From Plicaturopsis crispa FD-325 SS-3 (lineage: Eukaryota > Basidiomycota > Agaricomycetes > Amylocorticiales > Amylocorticiaceae), in the NCBI GenBank assembly GCA_000827205.1, contig KN832561.1, forward strand, positions 691,446-755,445: DNA of 64,000 nt, given 5' to 3'. The notes under the pieces are model-generated. The model was not told the origin of the DNA. It did no database searches and saw nothing but the letters and a program-made list of their open reading frames with translations. This document shows positions 34,006 through 45,445 of the stretch, one piece after another. How positions within the stretch are numbered: the stretch's first letter is position 1; every line of letters starts with the position of its first letter. Position numbers and translations under genes: made by a program.

Positions 34006-36046
34006 CTAGAGCCGGGCCTGTTTGGGCATTTTCCTCATCGCTTGCCGAACACCAAGGTCCCCGAGAACATCCTCAGCCCCGCCCAATACAGCATCGAAGG
34101 GTACAGTGCGATGATACTGCAAAAGACGTCGCGCCGTGAGTATGTTATCTGACCAGCCAAGAAGGGGAGACGTACATGTTCGATAAATCTGCCCATGCCA
34201 GTTCGCGTTATTCCGCGACCGCCGAACACCTGTACAGCGTCTTCCGCTGTCGCCTGCGACGTTTTCGTGCAATACATCTTAACAAAGGCGATTTGTCTAT
34301 GAAAGTTACGTGCGCGCATAAGCTGGCTAGAAATGTGGACCAAGGACAGTGTAGCTTACCCAGCGAGTTTGTCGGACTGCTCTTTATAGCTCATGTGGTT
34401 CATCTGGTAGGTGATGTTTTCGAGCCAGTTCTGGCAGCTCTCAACGCGCGAGATCATGGCTGCGAGCTTAGAGCGAATGACAGCTTGAGAGGTAAGTGGC
34501 TTGCCAAATACTTTCCGTTGTGCTGCCCATCTATTAGGAGCCATGCAGGTCAGATCATGTATCTTACCAAACAGAAAATCTACTACGCACTTGAGACATT
34601 CCTCCACAACGAAGCGCTGTGCGCTTACGCTCTGGCACGCCATGCCCCATCGCTCATGGTTAAAGTTGCTCAGGATTACCTGGAGACCGCCGTCGTCCGG
34701 CCCGAGGGTGTTCTCGACAGGAACCACGACATTCTCAAAGAATACGTGGGCCGTGCACGCAGCGGTGCTGTACGACGTCTTGATAGGCTTAGTCTCCACG
34801 CCCTCGCCGCGCGGGATGAACAGCATGACCATGCCTTTATCCGTGCGGCAGCCGACACTGAAGTAGTCCGCCATCATCCCGCCGGTGATCCATTTCTTCG
34901 TGCCGTTGACCGTCCAGTGCGTGCCGTCCGCAGATTTCACGGCATACGTCTTGAGGCCGGACACGTCGCTGCCCGCGAACGCCTCGGAGATCGCGAGCGA
35001 CATGTGCTTTTTTCCGGACAGCACCTCGTTGACGATTCTGTCACGAAGAGCTGGGCGGCCGAAATTCCACACCGGCGGGAGACCGATGGTCGTTCCGCCG
35101 CCCAAGCCGTCCAAGTAGCCGCGCGCGCCGACACGAGCAAACTCGTTGGCAATGATGACTTCGTGGAAGTAATCAAACTGCGCAAATTAGCCTTCTGCGA
35201 CTGACGAGATAGTTCAAAATTGTACGAGGCACTCACCTGCTCTGGCTTCACGATGCCGCCCATCAGCACCCTGCCTTTGAGGTGTACACCAGGGCCCAAT
35301 CGCATGGCGATGATGTTCAGACGCGCCATCTCGTCGAACACGCTTTGTGAAGGGCGTTTGCCGTCTTCCTCACGCGCTTGGGCATCGGGGTAAACGACTT
35401 CATCCACGAACTTTCGGAGGGCAGCTTGGAATGCACGATGATGCTACACCAAAACGCGTCAGTATAATTATAAATGAGACGACCAGAATGCGTACATCTT
35501 TGTAGTAGGGCGAGTGGTACCCTTGGGCAAGCCAAGTCGGCTCTGCATAGGGCACTTTGCTCAGGGCGCCTACTGCTCGGGGCTTGATCTCCTCGGACTC
35601 GTCCAATATGTTGCCAATTTGAAGACGTGCATACTGTGGGCGGAGAAGAACTTCCAGACGGTGCAGTCCAAAAAAGGCTTCGGTTGCATCTTGCCCGGCT
35701 GAGTTGACGAAGTCGTGGTCAGTGGGAGAAAGGCACATCGACTGAACTTCACGGGTGAACACTCGACATACCAATTTCCGGGTCAGTGAGAACGGTCAAT
35801 CCTCCTGGATGCATTCCCGCAAATTTGGAGAGATCGAAGACTTTCGCATCGATGATGACCCACTGGATGCATACGGCCGTAATGAGCATACCTTTCGTAC
35901 GCCCCAGTCCTTCAGAAACATACCAAATCCCCTTGCTTGGCGTGCTGCAAACATCGCCCGTCCGTCTCAGTGGGACTACAACGAGCAGCAGTATCACTAG
36001 CACATACCTTCGCCACCTCCTCCCTAGAGAACTGTTTCGCAGCCAT
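34006..36046 (-). CDS. Cytochrome b5 / acyl-CoA dehydrogenase fusion, copy 2
   Basis: This gene has the same exon layout and domain order as copy 1: N-terminal heme domain with HPGG, linker, dehydrogenase, and the end RKMPKQARL. In a stretch of about 120 residues of the dehydrogenase core I count four changes (F to Y in LKT(F/Y)AVK, T to M in GG(T/M)MADYF, T to A in YST(T/A)ACT, N to S in ACQ(N/S)VSA). Frames and splice sites all look sound, so both copies are probably functional. Introns differ more than exons. The close similarity points to a recent duplication or continuing gene conversion. Confidence 0.9.
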
Positions 36047-36408
36047 GATCCTTTGCGAATGTTTCAAAGTGGCGAAATCGAACGTATGTTACTGGACCGT
36101 ACAGAAAGTGGATGTAACTTTCCGGTCAAGTTGCGCAGCGGTGCCGGTCCTTCTGCTGTCCCTTTTGTAGAGCATGCGTAAACCATCCGAGCTGCAATGA
36201 CCTACACATGTCTCAGCTGACAACAAGAATGAAGAGAATAATTGATCCAGGGCAGTCCGGGGAATTCAGTCGGCCCAAAGGCGTTCACGTGTGACCAGTC
36301 GCGTACTGTCGCGTAAACTCAAGACTTCAAGTTCAAGGCTATATATGTTCTGAATCTGAGTACTACAAAACGACGAGCGTAATTTGTTGAAGAACAACTT
36401 CTATAGTA
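36047..36408. other. Unit 2 tail and P450 3' flank
   Basis: The first 215 bases or so are the copied dehydrogenase promoter. The rest is single-copy sequence before the stop of the first P450. No further gene is seen. Confidence 0.45.
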
Positions 36409-38706
36409 TCAGTGGCGGGCTTTGACTGTTACTGGGAGAGGCCCTCGCTTCACCGTAAAATAATCCTCCATCTCGTCCTCCCAAACTTTGAACGCATCTA
36501 TATCTGCGATTGACATATCGAATTTGTTCAATACTACGGCCAATCAATTAGTATGGCTTAGTCGACAACCGCAAGGAAGGCACTTACGAAAACAGACGAC
36601 GGCGCGTACTTCCATGAGTGCAAGGTTTTTGCCGGCGCATCCCGCAGGGCCAACCGAGAAAGGAACGAATGCTGCGGTGTTGTGTGTATCCAAGTCGTAG
36701 CCCGCATATTTGCCCGAGCGCTGCCCCACGGGAAGCCAACGATCAGGAATGAAGGTGTCCGGGTGCGAAAAGTAGCGAGGGTCGCGATGAATCGAATAGA
36801 AGTGAACGAAGATGTTCGTTTCTTCCGGTACGAAGCTGCCGAGGAGCGAATTAGATATGCACGGGGCAGTGAGAGAGAAACGGGCACATACTAGGAGCCG
36901 ATGACTTTGCCGCCGGTACCACGCATGACAGACCGCTGGCTACCACTCAGGACGGGCGGTATCAGACGTAGCGACTCGTTTCTACAATCATAATTAGATC
37001 CATATTCAATGGGAAACGGACAGCCCAAACGACTCACATGCATGCATTCAGGTAAGGCATATTGGCCTGCTTAGTCGTATTGACCTCCTCCAGCCCGTCG
37101 GGGAAAGCTGCGTCAATCTCTTCCTGAAGCCGTTTGTACGCGTCTACGTCGATCAGCAAGTACTTCCAGAGGGCAGCTAAAGTCGTGGCAGTGGTATCGG
37201 AACCCGCGACAACAGACAAAGCTCCATCCGACATGATCACGGCACGAGTAGGCTTGACGCGCTCGACTCCTTCCTCGTCAGTCTAGCTGCAGGTAAGCAC
37301 GTCGTCGTGCACACACAATCAAGAACATGCATACGAGATAATAGAATAGATCGCGCTTGGTAGATCCTGCCGCAATCCTTCGCTCCACGCTTTTGTTGGC
37401 AAATTCCTGGAGACGTCGTGTGTTCTCCGCGGGGCCTGGAAGGCGTTTTGAGAAACCCGCGAGCCAAGGGGTGTGAGCTACAGTATTTTCGAATCTTTGA
37501 TATGCATATGCATGAGTGAATTGCACCAGGGATAAGCAGCATATAACACTCACTCTACTCCTTTCTCCACCACTTCGACGAGACTACCAGGATCGCCGCC
37601 CTGGCGCACAAGGCCGAAATCGACGCCAAAGCTGGTACCGTCAATCAGTTTATGGAGCGTGGCCATGAAAGAACCAGTATCGTTAACTCACGCCATCTCT
37701 CCCATGAAATCAAATCTGTTCGACGGTGCATTATCAATAAAATGTTATGGATTTGTTCACAGACGCCTTACGCAAAGAAGCCCATCCACTTGGATATGTC
37801 AACGACTTCTGCCTGTCTGCTCACAAGAGCGGTAGTGAGCTCCCCGGCTTTCAAGGCGACGATTTCTTGGTAATCTTTGAGCGCGGTGCTTGAGAACGCT
37901 CTAGTCCAGGCTTTTCTACGGTGCGCATGCTGTTTGTGGAATATTCAGTCAGTCACATCGTTGGCAGAGAGTCGAGACTTAGTGCACCTCAGCGAGACTT
38001 CTGGCCGCCACTAGGGATTTCGATGCCTCCGCCCGGCCCTCCCAAACTATATTGAGCTCAGCGCTGTTGAATAGGACTGAAAGACGAGCCTACACACAGG
38101 GTCCTTTAGGCAATCCGGGTGCACCCATCATGGAGTCAATGGCCTCTACGTCACGGAAAGAGAGTTCATTCGGACCTGTATGTGGATGTGGGGAGTCTAG
38201 TAAGTCTACAGAAAAAGTACGGTGAGAATCTTACTGACCGACTCGAACGACATCGCCATATATCTTGTGCAGTTCCTGATAGTAGATGTGCGTCTTTCCC
38301 TTGGAGGTCGCGGTGAACCATAGCATGTAAAACTTCGATAGTTTGTTCGCGAACGGGCCAGGATATTTTGCCAAGGGATGCAGAGGGGACAGGCGATATA
38401 CAGCAGTGTACGTCAGAATGAGGGAGAAATACGAAACGGACGCCACGAGAACGCTAATCAGCAGAGATACGAACGAGGGGCGTATCAAGAGACCGAGGGT
38501 GGCAGGGACTAGGCCAAGGAGGATACTAAGGGGAACGACGGTGTTGGGCTCAAACCGCTTGAAAATGACATACGATACCTACGAACACGGGAAGTCAGGC
38601 TAGGCATACGTAACAGCATATGAATGGCACTCACAAAACTAGTGCAGATGATCAATATCGGCGCATTGCCTTGGAGTGGCTCAAAAGTGGTACGAAGGTC
38701 AGCCAT
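36409..38706 (-). CDS. Cytochrome P450, copy A
   Basis: This is a heme-thiolate monooxygenase anchored in the ER. The N-terminus carries several hydrophobic segments (NAPILIICTSFVS; VASVSYFSLILTYTAVY), then the hinge HPLAKYPGPFANKLSKFYML and IYGDVVRVG. Core motifs are the I-helix AGSDTTATTLAALW, the K-helix ExxR in NESLRLIPP, FIPDRW, and the heme loop FVPFSVGPAGCAGKNLALME with the Cys ligand. It ends EDYFTVKRGPLPVTVKARH. About ten introns are present; length is about 550 residues. ATG 38706 is preferred to 38718 because of the TATA box at 38747-38741. I cannot fix the CYP family or the substrate. Copy B at 41905-44168 is a clear paralog. Confidence 0.9.
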
Positions 38707-38740
38707 GGTTCCTGCCATGTATGCGAGCAGCAATCGTTGC

Positions 38741-38747
38741 TTTTATA
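38741..38747 (-). promoter_or_regulatory. TATA box of P450 copy A
   Basis: TATAAAA on the minus strand, 35-41 nt upstream of ATG 38706. This spacing would place the transcription start between the two candidate ATGs and so favours the shorter protein. Confidence 0.6.
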
Positions 38748-39247
38748 CAAGCAGCAGTCCGCACATGCGGCGCGGATCCTAGGAAAGGGATCGGGAACTT
38801 GAAGCTTAGCGAACAAGACGCTGACCTTGGCATACAGAAAGCCCAGGAAGCTCGGAAATACGCCAGCGCCCGTTGTAACCGCGATCGGTGGATGCTACAT
38901 ACGCCGTCGGCAATTTTTGTGCGCATTGAGGGTGAGACAGCCGTATTGTAGCAGTCGGGAAAGTGGGCTCGTCAGTATCGTGGAAAGCGTATTTTGTTAT
39001 TCGTATCCCCGAGTATTAGAACATGTGTTGGGCTTCCGTGCGAAGGGGAAGCGCTCAGCAAGCCATGAGGCTTAAGTTTCCGCGTTCGCCGTCATAGTCC
39101 GCTTGAGTGTATATGCTTCGAACGCGAACTAGACGCGACGTGTAAGGATCATATCGAGATATATGCATAGACATAGAAATACTATAAGGAAATGGACGTC
39201 AGCAGTTCCTGGTGAAGAGGGCCCACGCGGAAATGATATACCTTTAC
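38748..39247. other. Spacer between P450 A and the P450 fragment
   Basis: About 500 bases upstream of P450 A. No coding sequence or repeat is recognised. Confidence 0.4.
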
Positions 39248-39950
39248 TTATGTACGGGCCTTGACCATAACTGACAACGGTCCTGGTTTCAAAGTGAACC
39301 AATCTTCGAGGCTATCCTCCCAGGCACAAAATGCATCCACGTCTGCAATGCGTAAATCGAATTTATGCACGACTTGAGTTCAAATCAGTGGGTGATAGTC
39401 TGGGAGACGCTTGGCAAACACAGAACGTACTGAAACAGATGACTGCGCGCATTTCGACCAGTCCGAGGTTCTTTCCGACGCAATCTGCAGGACCAATGGA
39501 GAAAGGGATGAACGCTGCATCCAAATTGTGTCCTGCACATTGTTCAGAACGGTCCCCGGCGGAAAGCCAGCGATCAGGAATGAAAGTATCCGGGAGAAAT
39601 AACGAGGGTCGCGTTATTATATAGTCCGGGCTAGCACAGTAGACTAGTGACCACTCTGACTATGAGCAAGCGTCGTGTCTATCGACAAGCTTGCCTTTCT
39701 CATAGACAGATGGTTACCGGTCTACGAGCACAGTAGGAACGGTATATGTACTGCGATCCCAGCACTCGTCCGCCAGTGCCACGCAAGACAGTGCACTGGC
39801 CACCGCCTGGAGCAGAAGGTATGAGACGCAGGGCTTCATTTCTATAAAACAGTTAATGGACAAATGAACCAGGACTGGGTTCGATGAACTTACATGCATG
39901 CGCTGAGGAAAGGCGTCGCCCAGGAGTAGCCTCCTTCATTGGGTCGACAG
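39248..39950 (-). pseudogene. Truncated, decayed cytochrome P450 fragment
   Basis: Only the 3' third of a P450 related to its two neighbours remains. From the upstream end one reads PVDPMKEA, a degraded region ending SACM before an intron, EALRLIPS-like sequence with GGGQCTVLRGTGGRV, RDPRYFS, IPDRWLSAGDRSEQ, the heme loop FIPFSIGPADCVGKNLGL, and a final exon HKFDLRIADVDAFCAWEDSL ending VMVKART. At least two frame changes are visible (near RDPRYFS at about 39590-39600 and near the conserved PFL/SACM region at about 39910). Some 60 percent of the gene is missing. It stops within a few bases of the hairpin at 39957-39986. Confidence 0.88.
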
Positions 39951-39956
39951 GGGCCG

Positions 39957-39986
39957 GCGCCGCTTCGGGTCCTCCCGAAGCGGCGC
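39957..39986. repeat. Perfect 13-bp inverted repeat with 4-base loop
   Basis: The left arm GCGCCGCTTCGGG (39957-39969) pairs perfectly with CCCGAAGCGGCGC (39974-39986) around the loop TCCT. The arms are very G/C-rich. It lies 100 bp upstream of the QCR6 ATG and at the broken end of the P450 fragment. It could form a cruciform or an RNA hairpin in a 5' UTR. Confidence 0.9.
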
Positions 39987-40085
39987 TCAAACCCGCGCGC
40001 TCCTCCGTAAACTTCCATCCGCCAATTCATCTGCCAAGTTTCAGTCACTTGTTTTGCAAAGTAACGCGCTCAGCTCGTCCTCGCC

Positions 40086-40744
40086 ATGAGTCTCTCGTCG
40101 TTCTTCTCCAGCTTCATGCCCGCAGTGTACAACGACGCTCCGGAGGAGAAGGAGGAGCCCAAGCCCGAAGAGAACAACGCCAGCGAGGAAGCGGAGGAAC
40201 CTGCAGCTGAAGCGGAGGAGGAGGAGGAGCCCGAAGACGTGTGTATCACTTCTCGCTTTGGCTTTATGTCTCTGAATTCGGCGTTCTCCCATGACAGGCA
40301 CACCCATCTATCAGGGAGGAGTGCCAGCAGTCTGCAAAGTGCGCGCAGTTCACAAAACACTTTGAGCATTGCCAGGAGAAGGTGTCAGGCGGCGAGGGCT
40401 TCCCCCATGAGGACTGCGTCGAAGAAATGTGCGCCCATTTCTCTCCATTCATACTCATAAGCACGCGATTCTGAACGCTTTGTCTTGTGTAGGTGTGAGT
40501 GCTCGGATTTCGGATTTCTCACTGAGAACGTACTGACACTTCCTCATCGCCCTCGAACTCTATATCCTACAGTCCAGTAAGTAGCGCCAATTACCTCTAC
40601 GATGCTATGTGCTAAACAATTTTTGCCAGCATGATGCATTGCGCAGACGTATGTCACTTTCCCTTACTCTCAAAATATCACGATCCTCATAGAGCGCGAT
40701 ACCAGTTATGTGCTGCGCCAAAATTATTCTCGAAGCTGCGTTAG
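40086..40744 (+). CDS. qcr6: Cytochrome bc1 complex subunit 6 (QCR6, hinge protein)
   Basis: This acidic subunit of respiratory complex III sits beside cytochrome c1. Exon 1 (MSLSSFFSSFMPAVYNDAPE followed by a long glutamate-rich segment) joins AHPSIREECQQSAKCAQFTK then HFEHCQEKV and FPHEDCVEE. The end is read from two small exons: 40630-40648 (MMHCAD) and the last, LCAAPKLFSKLR, ending in TAG at 40744. The paired cysteines match the disulfide-linked hairpin of hinge proteins. The junction after CVEE is unresolved: the simplest splice skips 40429-40629 (201 nt), but an 83-nt exon at about 40495-40577 is open in frame and would restore the usual His before MMHC. About 110-140 residues. Confidence 0.85.
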
Positions 40745-41904
40745 ATGCATAGATAGTGATTGCCTGCGCTCCGGTCACATTTTCGGTGAATATTCTTTAA
40801 CCTGCTTTCCTTGCGTACGCTGACATCCTCGAAAAGATTTCCAATGTTCCACATTTGGTGTATTTAGCACCCTCATCATGCTATCAATGTTGGAGCTTTT
40901 GAAAATTTCCTTCCGGGTGTGCTCAAGACGCTGGTCAACCCTTCGCGTCATATGCTTCGACTCGCCCACCAAGCCTTGCTTCACCAGCTTGATATATATT
41001 TGAGGCTATCGCTCAGTGCAGCTTGTTGACACTCTGCGACTTTTGTATACGATTCGCGGCCATCACAAAGCTAACACTGAAAATCAGAGATTTTAGAGCA
41101 CATCACGGCGTCTCAACAAGCACAGGAAGAATGGTCAACATGGTTCCTTGTAGACCCTCACCGGAAGCTGTGGTATGTTTACAATGTGATATACGCCTTT
41201 GCCATACCAGACTCAGGCCTCAGGTCTGCTTTAAGGAGACAGCCTCGACGTACCCGAATCAAAGCAAGCTGTTCTCTATGACGCAGTCAAGAAGGCGAAG
41301 TCAAGTAAGACACGAAGAAGTGCTTACGGGAGTGAAGTAATTCGGGGGCTTGCTATGAATTGCTTTGCTTGCCTAGTAATATACGTAGTAGCCAGGAGTC
41401 TACTCAAAAATCGTGGATGCGTGCAATTGCTCCAGCGCTGTCAGTGTACTCAGTACTGACCTGAGTTTTCGGCTCGAATGTTATATGATATTGAATCTCG
41501 TATTCCACCCTACATCGCACCCCTCTCAGAGGTGAGTGTAACGCTGAATGGGCTCATGATAAAAACGCGTACCAGACGGTATCTCATAGGCGCTCTTGTA
41601 GGTTCATGCAGACACTGGAGACTCGGCATCCGACTGTCGCTCCGTAGGTCTCATGGGCCTCTCATGAAGACGGCTTTGAGAATCCGATGGTAGGAAGTGG
41701 TGTTGATAGGGTAGGTCGGGGCCGCATATGCTACATGCGGACCGACTCCCTCAAGATTTCCCAGACCCCTTCGCAGTAATCAGATTTCCATATCAATTCA
41801 TTCATGAGAAGACATGCGAGGGTATTATTTCTGGCAAAAGAGATGGGAGAACTGCGGTGTGGTGAGTAGCTGAGACAACATGCCAACGAGAAAGGAACGA
41901 ACTT
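40745..41904. other. Intergenic stretch with no gene recognised
   Basis: About 1.2 kb between QCR6 and P450 B. Short open frames on both strands (for example 41023-41340 and 40775-40984) show no family features and no convincing splice pattern. Confidence 0.45.
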
Positions 41905-44168
41905 TCAGAAGCGGGCCTTGAGTGTCACAGGAAGTGGCCCCCTTTTGACAGTAAACCAATCTTCGAGATTATCCTCCCAAACTCGAAAAGCATCGGCATC
42001 CGCGATTGTGATGTCAAATTTCTGCATGACTATATCTTCAATGAGCAGCAGTCCGGACGAGATGAATCAGAGGAGACAGTGCGTACTGAAGCAGACTATA
42101 GAGCGGATTTCCATGAGGGCAAGATTCTTCCCGGCGCAGCCTGCTGGCCCTGCAGAAAAAGGAACAAACGCTGCGGCGTTGTGTATACCTAAATCATGCG
42201 CGAACTTTTCAGAACGATCTTGGACCGCAAGCCAGCGGTCCGGAATGAACTCGTCAGGGCGCGAGAAATTATCTGGGTTGCGATGTAGCGACCAAAAGTG
42301 CACGAAAAGGTTAGTTCCCTCGGACGCGAAGCTGCAATATATATACCGTTAAAATGTAGAGAAATAATGCAGTAGCACACGTACTGGGAGCCGATCATCT
42401 TTCCGCCGGTTCCGCGCGGGACCCAGCGCTGGACACCACCTGGAATAGGCGGCAGGAGCCGCAAGGCTTCGTTTCTATTGAATCATGAGTACTTTCGGTC
42501 CACCGTGTATGCGATTCTAAGCTCACATGCATGCATTCAAAAATGGCATGCTGGCTAGCTTCGCCGTATCGACAGGCTCTAGTCCCTCAGGGAATGCCGC
42601 GTCAATCTCAACCTTGAGCCGCTTATGTGCCACCGCGTCCGGGAGGAGATAGTGCCAAAGGGCTGCCAAGGTGGTAGCCGTTGTGTCCGAGCCCGCAATG
42701 ATGGCCAACGCTCCGTCTGAGATGACATCGCGTCGAGAAGGTTTCACTGGCTCAAGGCCCTCCTCATCCATCTGAGGAACATGAGTGTCGATCGACGAGG
42801 TACACCAAACACCACCTACCAGATGATAGAAGATGTCGCGCTTGGTCGATCCTGCATCGATCCTGCGCTCAACGCTAATTTTCACGAACTCTTGCAGGCG
42901 CCGCGCATTCCTCGCAGGGCCGGGGAGCCGCTTCGAAAATGCGGCCATCCAGGGCGTGTGCGATATCGTGTTGTCGAACCTTCACGCACCATGTGAGCAT
43001 GGGACGAGGCGTCTAGCGGTATAAAAAGACACGCACTCCAGTCCTTGCTGAATTAAGCCGAACATGCCCATGGGATCGTTACCTTGACGCACGAGTCCGA
43101 AATCGAATCCGAACCTGTTTCACCTAGATCGATAAGGCATTATTCACGAAAACGAGACAAACATGACTTACGCCATTTCTCCCATGAAATCAAACCTAGA
43201 GGCGAGATTAATTAGGAATCTACCTGTTGTAGCAGAATATGTGACTCACGAAAAGTAGCTCATCCATATCGACAGGTCCACGACTTCTGACCGTCTGGAG
43301 CTTAGGACTCCAATTAATTCCCGCGATTTCTGGATGACGATCTCTTGATAGTCCTTGAGAGCCGCACTTGCAAATGCTCTGTTCCACGGTTTTCTTCGGC
43401 GTGCATGCTGCGAGCAGTACATTGAGCATTGCCACGGCCAAAATTGACAACACAGCACGTACTTCTGCAGGACTTCTCAGTGCTACTAGAGAATGAGATG
43501 TCTCTCCCCGGCCATCCCAGTCTACGAGTATGTCAGACACTTGACGTGTTACGCATATACGACACTTACACGGGCCTTTCGGTAGCCCCGGGGTACCCAT
43601 AATGGGATCGACGGCATCCGCAATGCAGAACGAGAGCTCGTTGGGACCTCAAGTTGGTGTAAATCATTGCGAAGCATATACGGGGCAATTAGAACGACGT
43701 ACCGACTCGTACAACGTCACCGTATTTTTTATGCAGGCTCTGGTAGAAGATATGCTGTTTGCCTCGGGAGGTGACCCATATCAAGTAAAATTTCGATAGC
43801 TTCGTCATTACCGGTCCGGGATATTTGGCCAACGGGTGCAAGGGGGAGAGTCGATAGGCAGTGACATAGAAGAGAATGAGGGAAAAATACGATGCATAGA
43901 CGACGAGCACGCCGTTCAAAAGTGAGACATATGAGCCGCGTAAAAGGAGGGCGAGTGCGCCGGGTACGAGGCCAAGGAGTGCCACGAGAGGGACGAAGGT
44001 GTCAGGTTCGAATCGTTTGAAAACCAGGTATGAGATCTGAGGGCACACGCAAAGTCAGGATTACGAGTACTTGGTACACCATGCAAGAGAGACTCACAAG
44101 ACTAGTGGCGGGAATCAATATCTTCGGGTCCCATTGGTGTTCATGTACGAGTGCAGCCACAAAGGACA
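41905..44168 (-). CDS. Cytochrome P450, copy B
   Basis: This paralog of copy A has the same intron plan. The start MSFVAALVHEHQWDPKILIP is followed by hydrophobic segments, then HPLAKYPGPVMTKLSKFYLI, KKYGDVVRVG, GTPGLPKGP and YDFMGEM-type sequence. The I-helix is AGSDTTATTLAALWHYL, the K-helix NEALRLLPPIPGG, then FIPDRWLA and the heme loop FVPFSAGPAGCAGKNLALME. It ends EDWFTVKRGPLPVTLKARF. All key residues for catalysis are present and frames look sound. Length is about 550 residues. Its TATA box stands at nearly the same distance from the ATG as in copy A. Confidence 0.9.
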
Positions 44169-44207
44169 TGTTTCCTCGAGTGTGGTCCCTGGGCGTTAAG
44201 CTACGTT

Positions 44208-44214
44208 CATTTAT
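44208..44214 (-). promoter_or_regulatory. TATA box of P450 copy B
   Basis: TATAAAT on the minus strand, 40-46 nt upstream of ATG 44168. It supports that start. Confidence 0.6.
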
Positions 44215-45445
44215 ACCATAGCAGTGAGCGCCCGGGGTCTTGGTTAGAGTTTTGCACGAGTTCGGCGGACCCGGTTGCGATTCTACGATGGTATCGCCCT
44301 TCCAGAGCCTCACCAGGAAGCCGGAGATGGGTGTAGGAGGCGCTCGGAACCAAACATGCTACGTGTAGTCATACGCCGCTGCGCGTGGGGTCACTTGCAC
44401 TGGTAGATACGAGACCGTGGGTGCTGCATCATCCATTCGGAGCTCGGGGACCCTCCTTGGTTTTTGACGGGCTATACAAGAGACGCCACAGAAGCCATTC
44501 CTCGGGGGTCCATGGGAGATGGCCTCGTGTCAATCATCATGTAGCTGTCAACGAAAGCCAATGAGCGAAGGTCTACGGGGTGGAGCGATATCACAATCAT
44601 CCCTACTCACCGGCTCTCTTATTCAACGCATTGAATGTCATGGAACTTTAATTCACGGTCCCTCTTGAACATAGACATGAAGTTCTGACGGAAGGAAATA
44701 GTCCCTCAAAGGGTGACCTTGGGCGTGGAGCCTCCAGTGTCGCTGTACGAGGTTGAGAGTGAGAGCAATCAGGAGACATCAGCATTGGCATCGCAAATCC
44801 GCCGTGGGTTCCATAGACGCCCACAGTCGTGATTTGGAGAAGAAACGCGTTGTGTGGATGCCCCCGACTTCCAGCCGTGCCACCGGATGGTCCCCCAATT
44901 GCAGAGCTCCCTTTTACCATCAGCTCTTCAGTTTTCTTCTGAGTTGGGGGTTAGTTGCGGTCTTTCCGTATCTGCAGTGCGCACTGCGTAATGCCTTCCA
45001 CTGGGACACAACTTCCATTGCACGCCAATTGATGAATGGCCAACCAGTGGGTACAGTTCACCTCATTTGGCGTACACGTCGAAATCTTCCTGCGATTCAA
45101 ATTTCAGGTGAGTACCACGCAACGCGAAAACAAGCAGGACAGTACCGTGACAATGCCTGGACGTGAATCACCCACAGCTGAGCATCCTACCGAACGTGTC
45201 TGCCCTTTCTCCGACATGCCCATGAAGAGATATTCCATGTCTGATTCGCGATAGAGCATGGACATTCACATTTGGTTGACAGCCAGAAGCAAGATGGTCA
45301 AGGAGCAAACGAGACTTGAAGCTTGAAGGTCGAAAGCCCCTATCTTGGGGTGGCACGATCACATGCCACGCGATAAACGCGTTTCTGTGTATTCGGTACT
45401 GAACGTCTCTTGCTCTTGACCACAACAACGACAGTTTCTTGCGCG
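44215..45445. other. Intergenic stretch before RAD54
   Basis: About 1.2 kb between divergent genes. No domain, repeat or RNA was recognised in either strand. Confidence 0.45.

Larger units (their letters stand above)
33600..36262. repeat. Tandem segmental duplication, unit 2
   Basis: Second copy of the segment at 30907-33599. It begins abruptly within the OTU1 coding sequence at 33600 and fades out just upstream of the second dehydrogenase gene, near the words GGGCAGTCCGGGGA shared by both unit ends (about 33571 and 36251). Confidence 0.92.

Noticed and set aside
34176-35204. 342-codon open frame on the plus strand
   Set aside because: It is antisense to dehydrogenase copy 2, has no domain signature, and the matching frame in copy 1 is interrupted. 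The minus-strand gene explains the sequence.
41023-41340. 105-codon open frame between QCR6 and P450 B
   Set aside because: Composition and content look random, and no intron-joined extension or domain could be found.
44648-45254. Possible gene upstream of RAD54
   Set aside because: Frames overlap on both strands without splice support or recognisable motifs.
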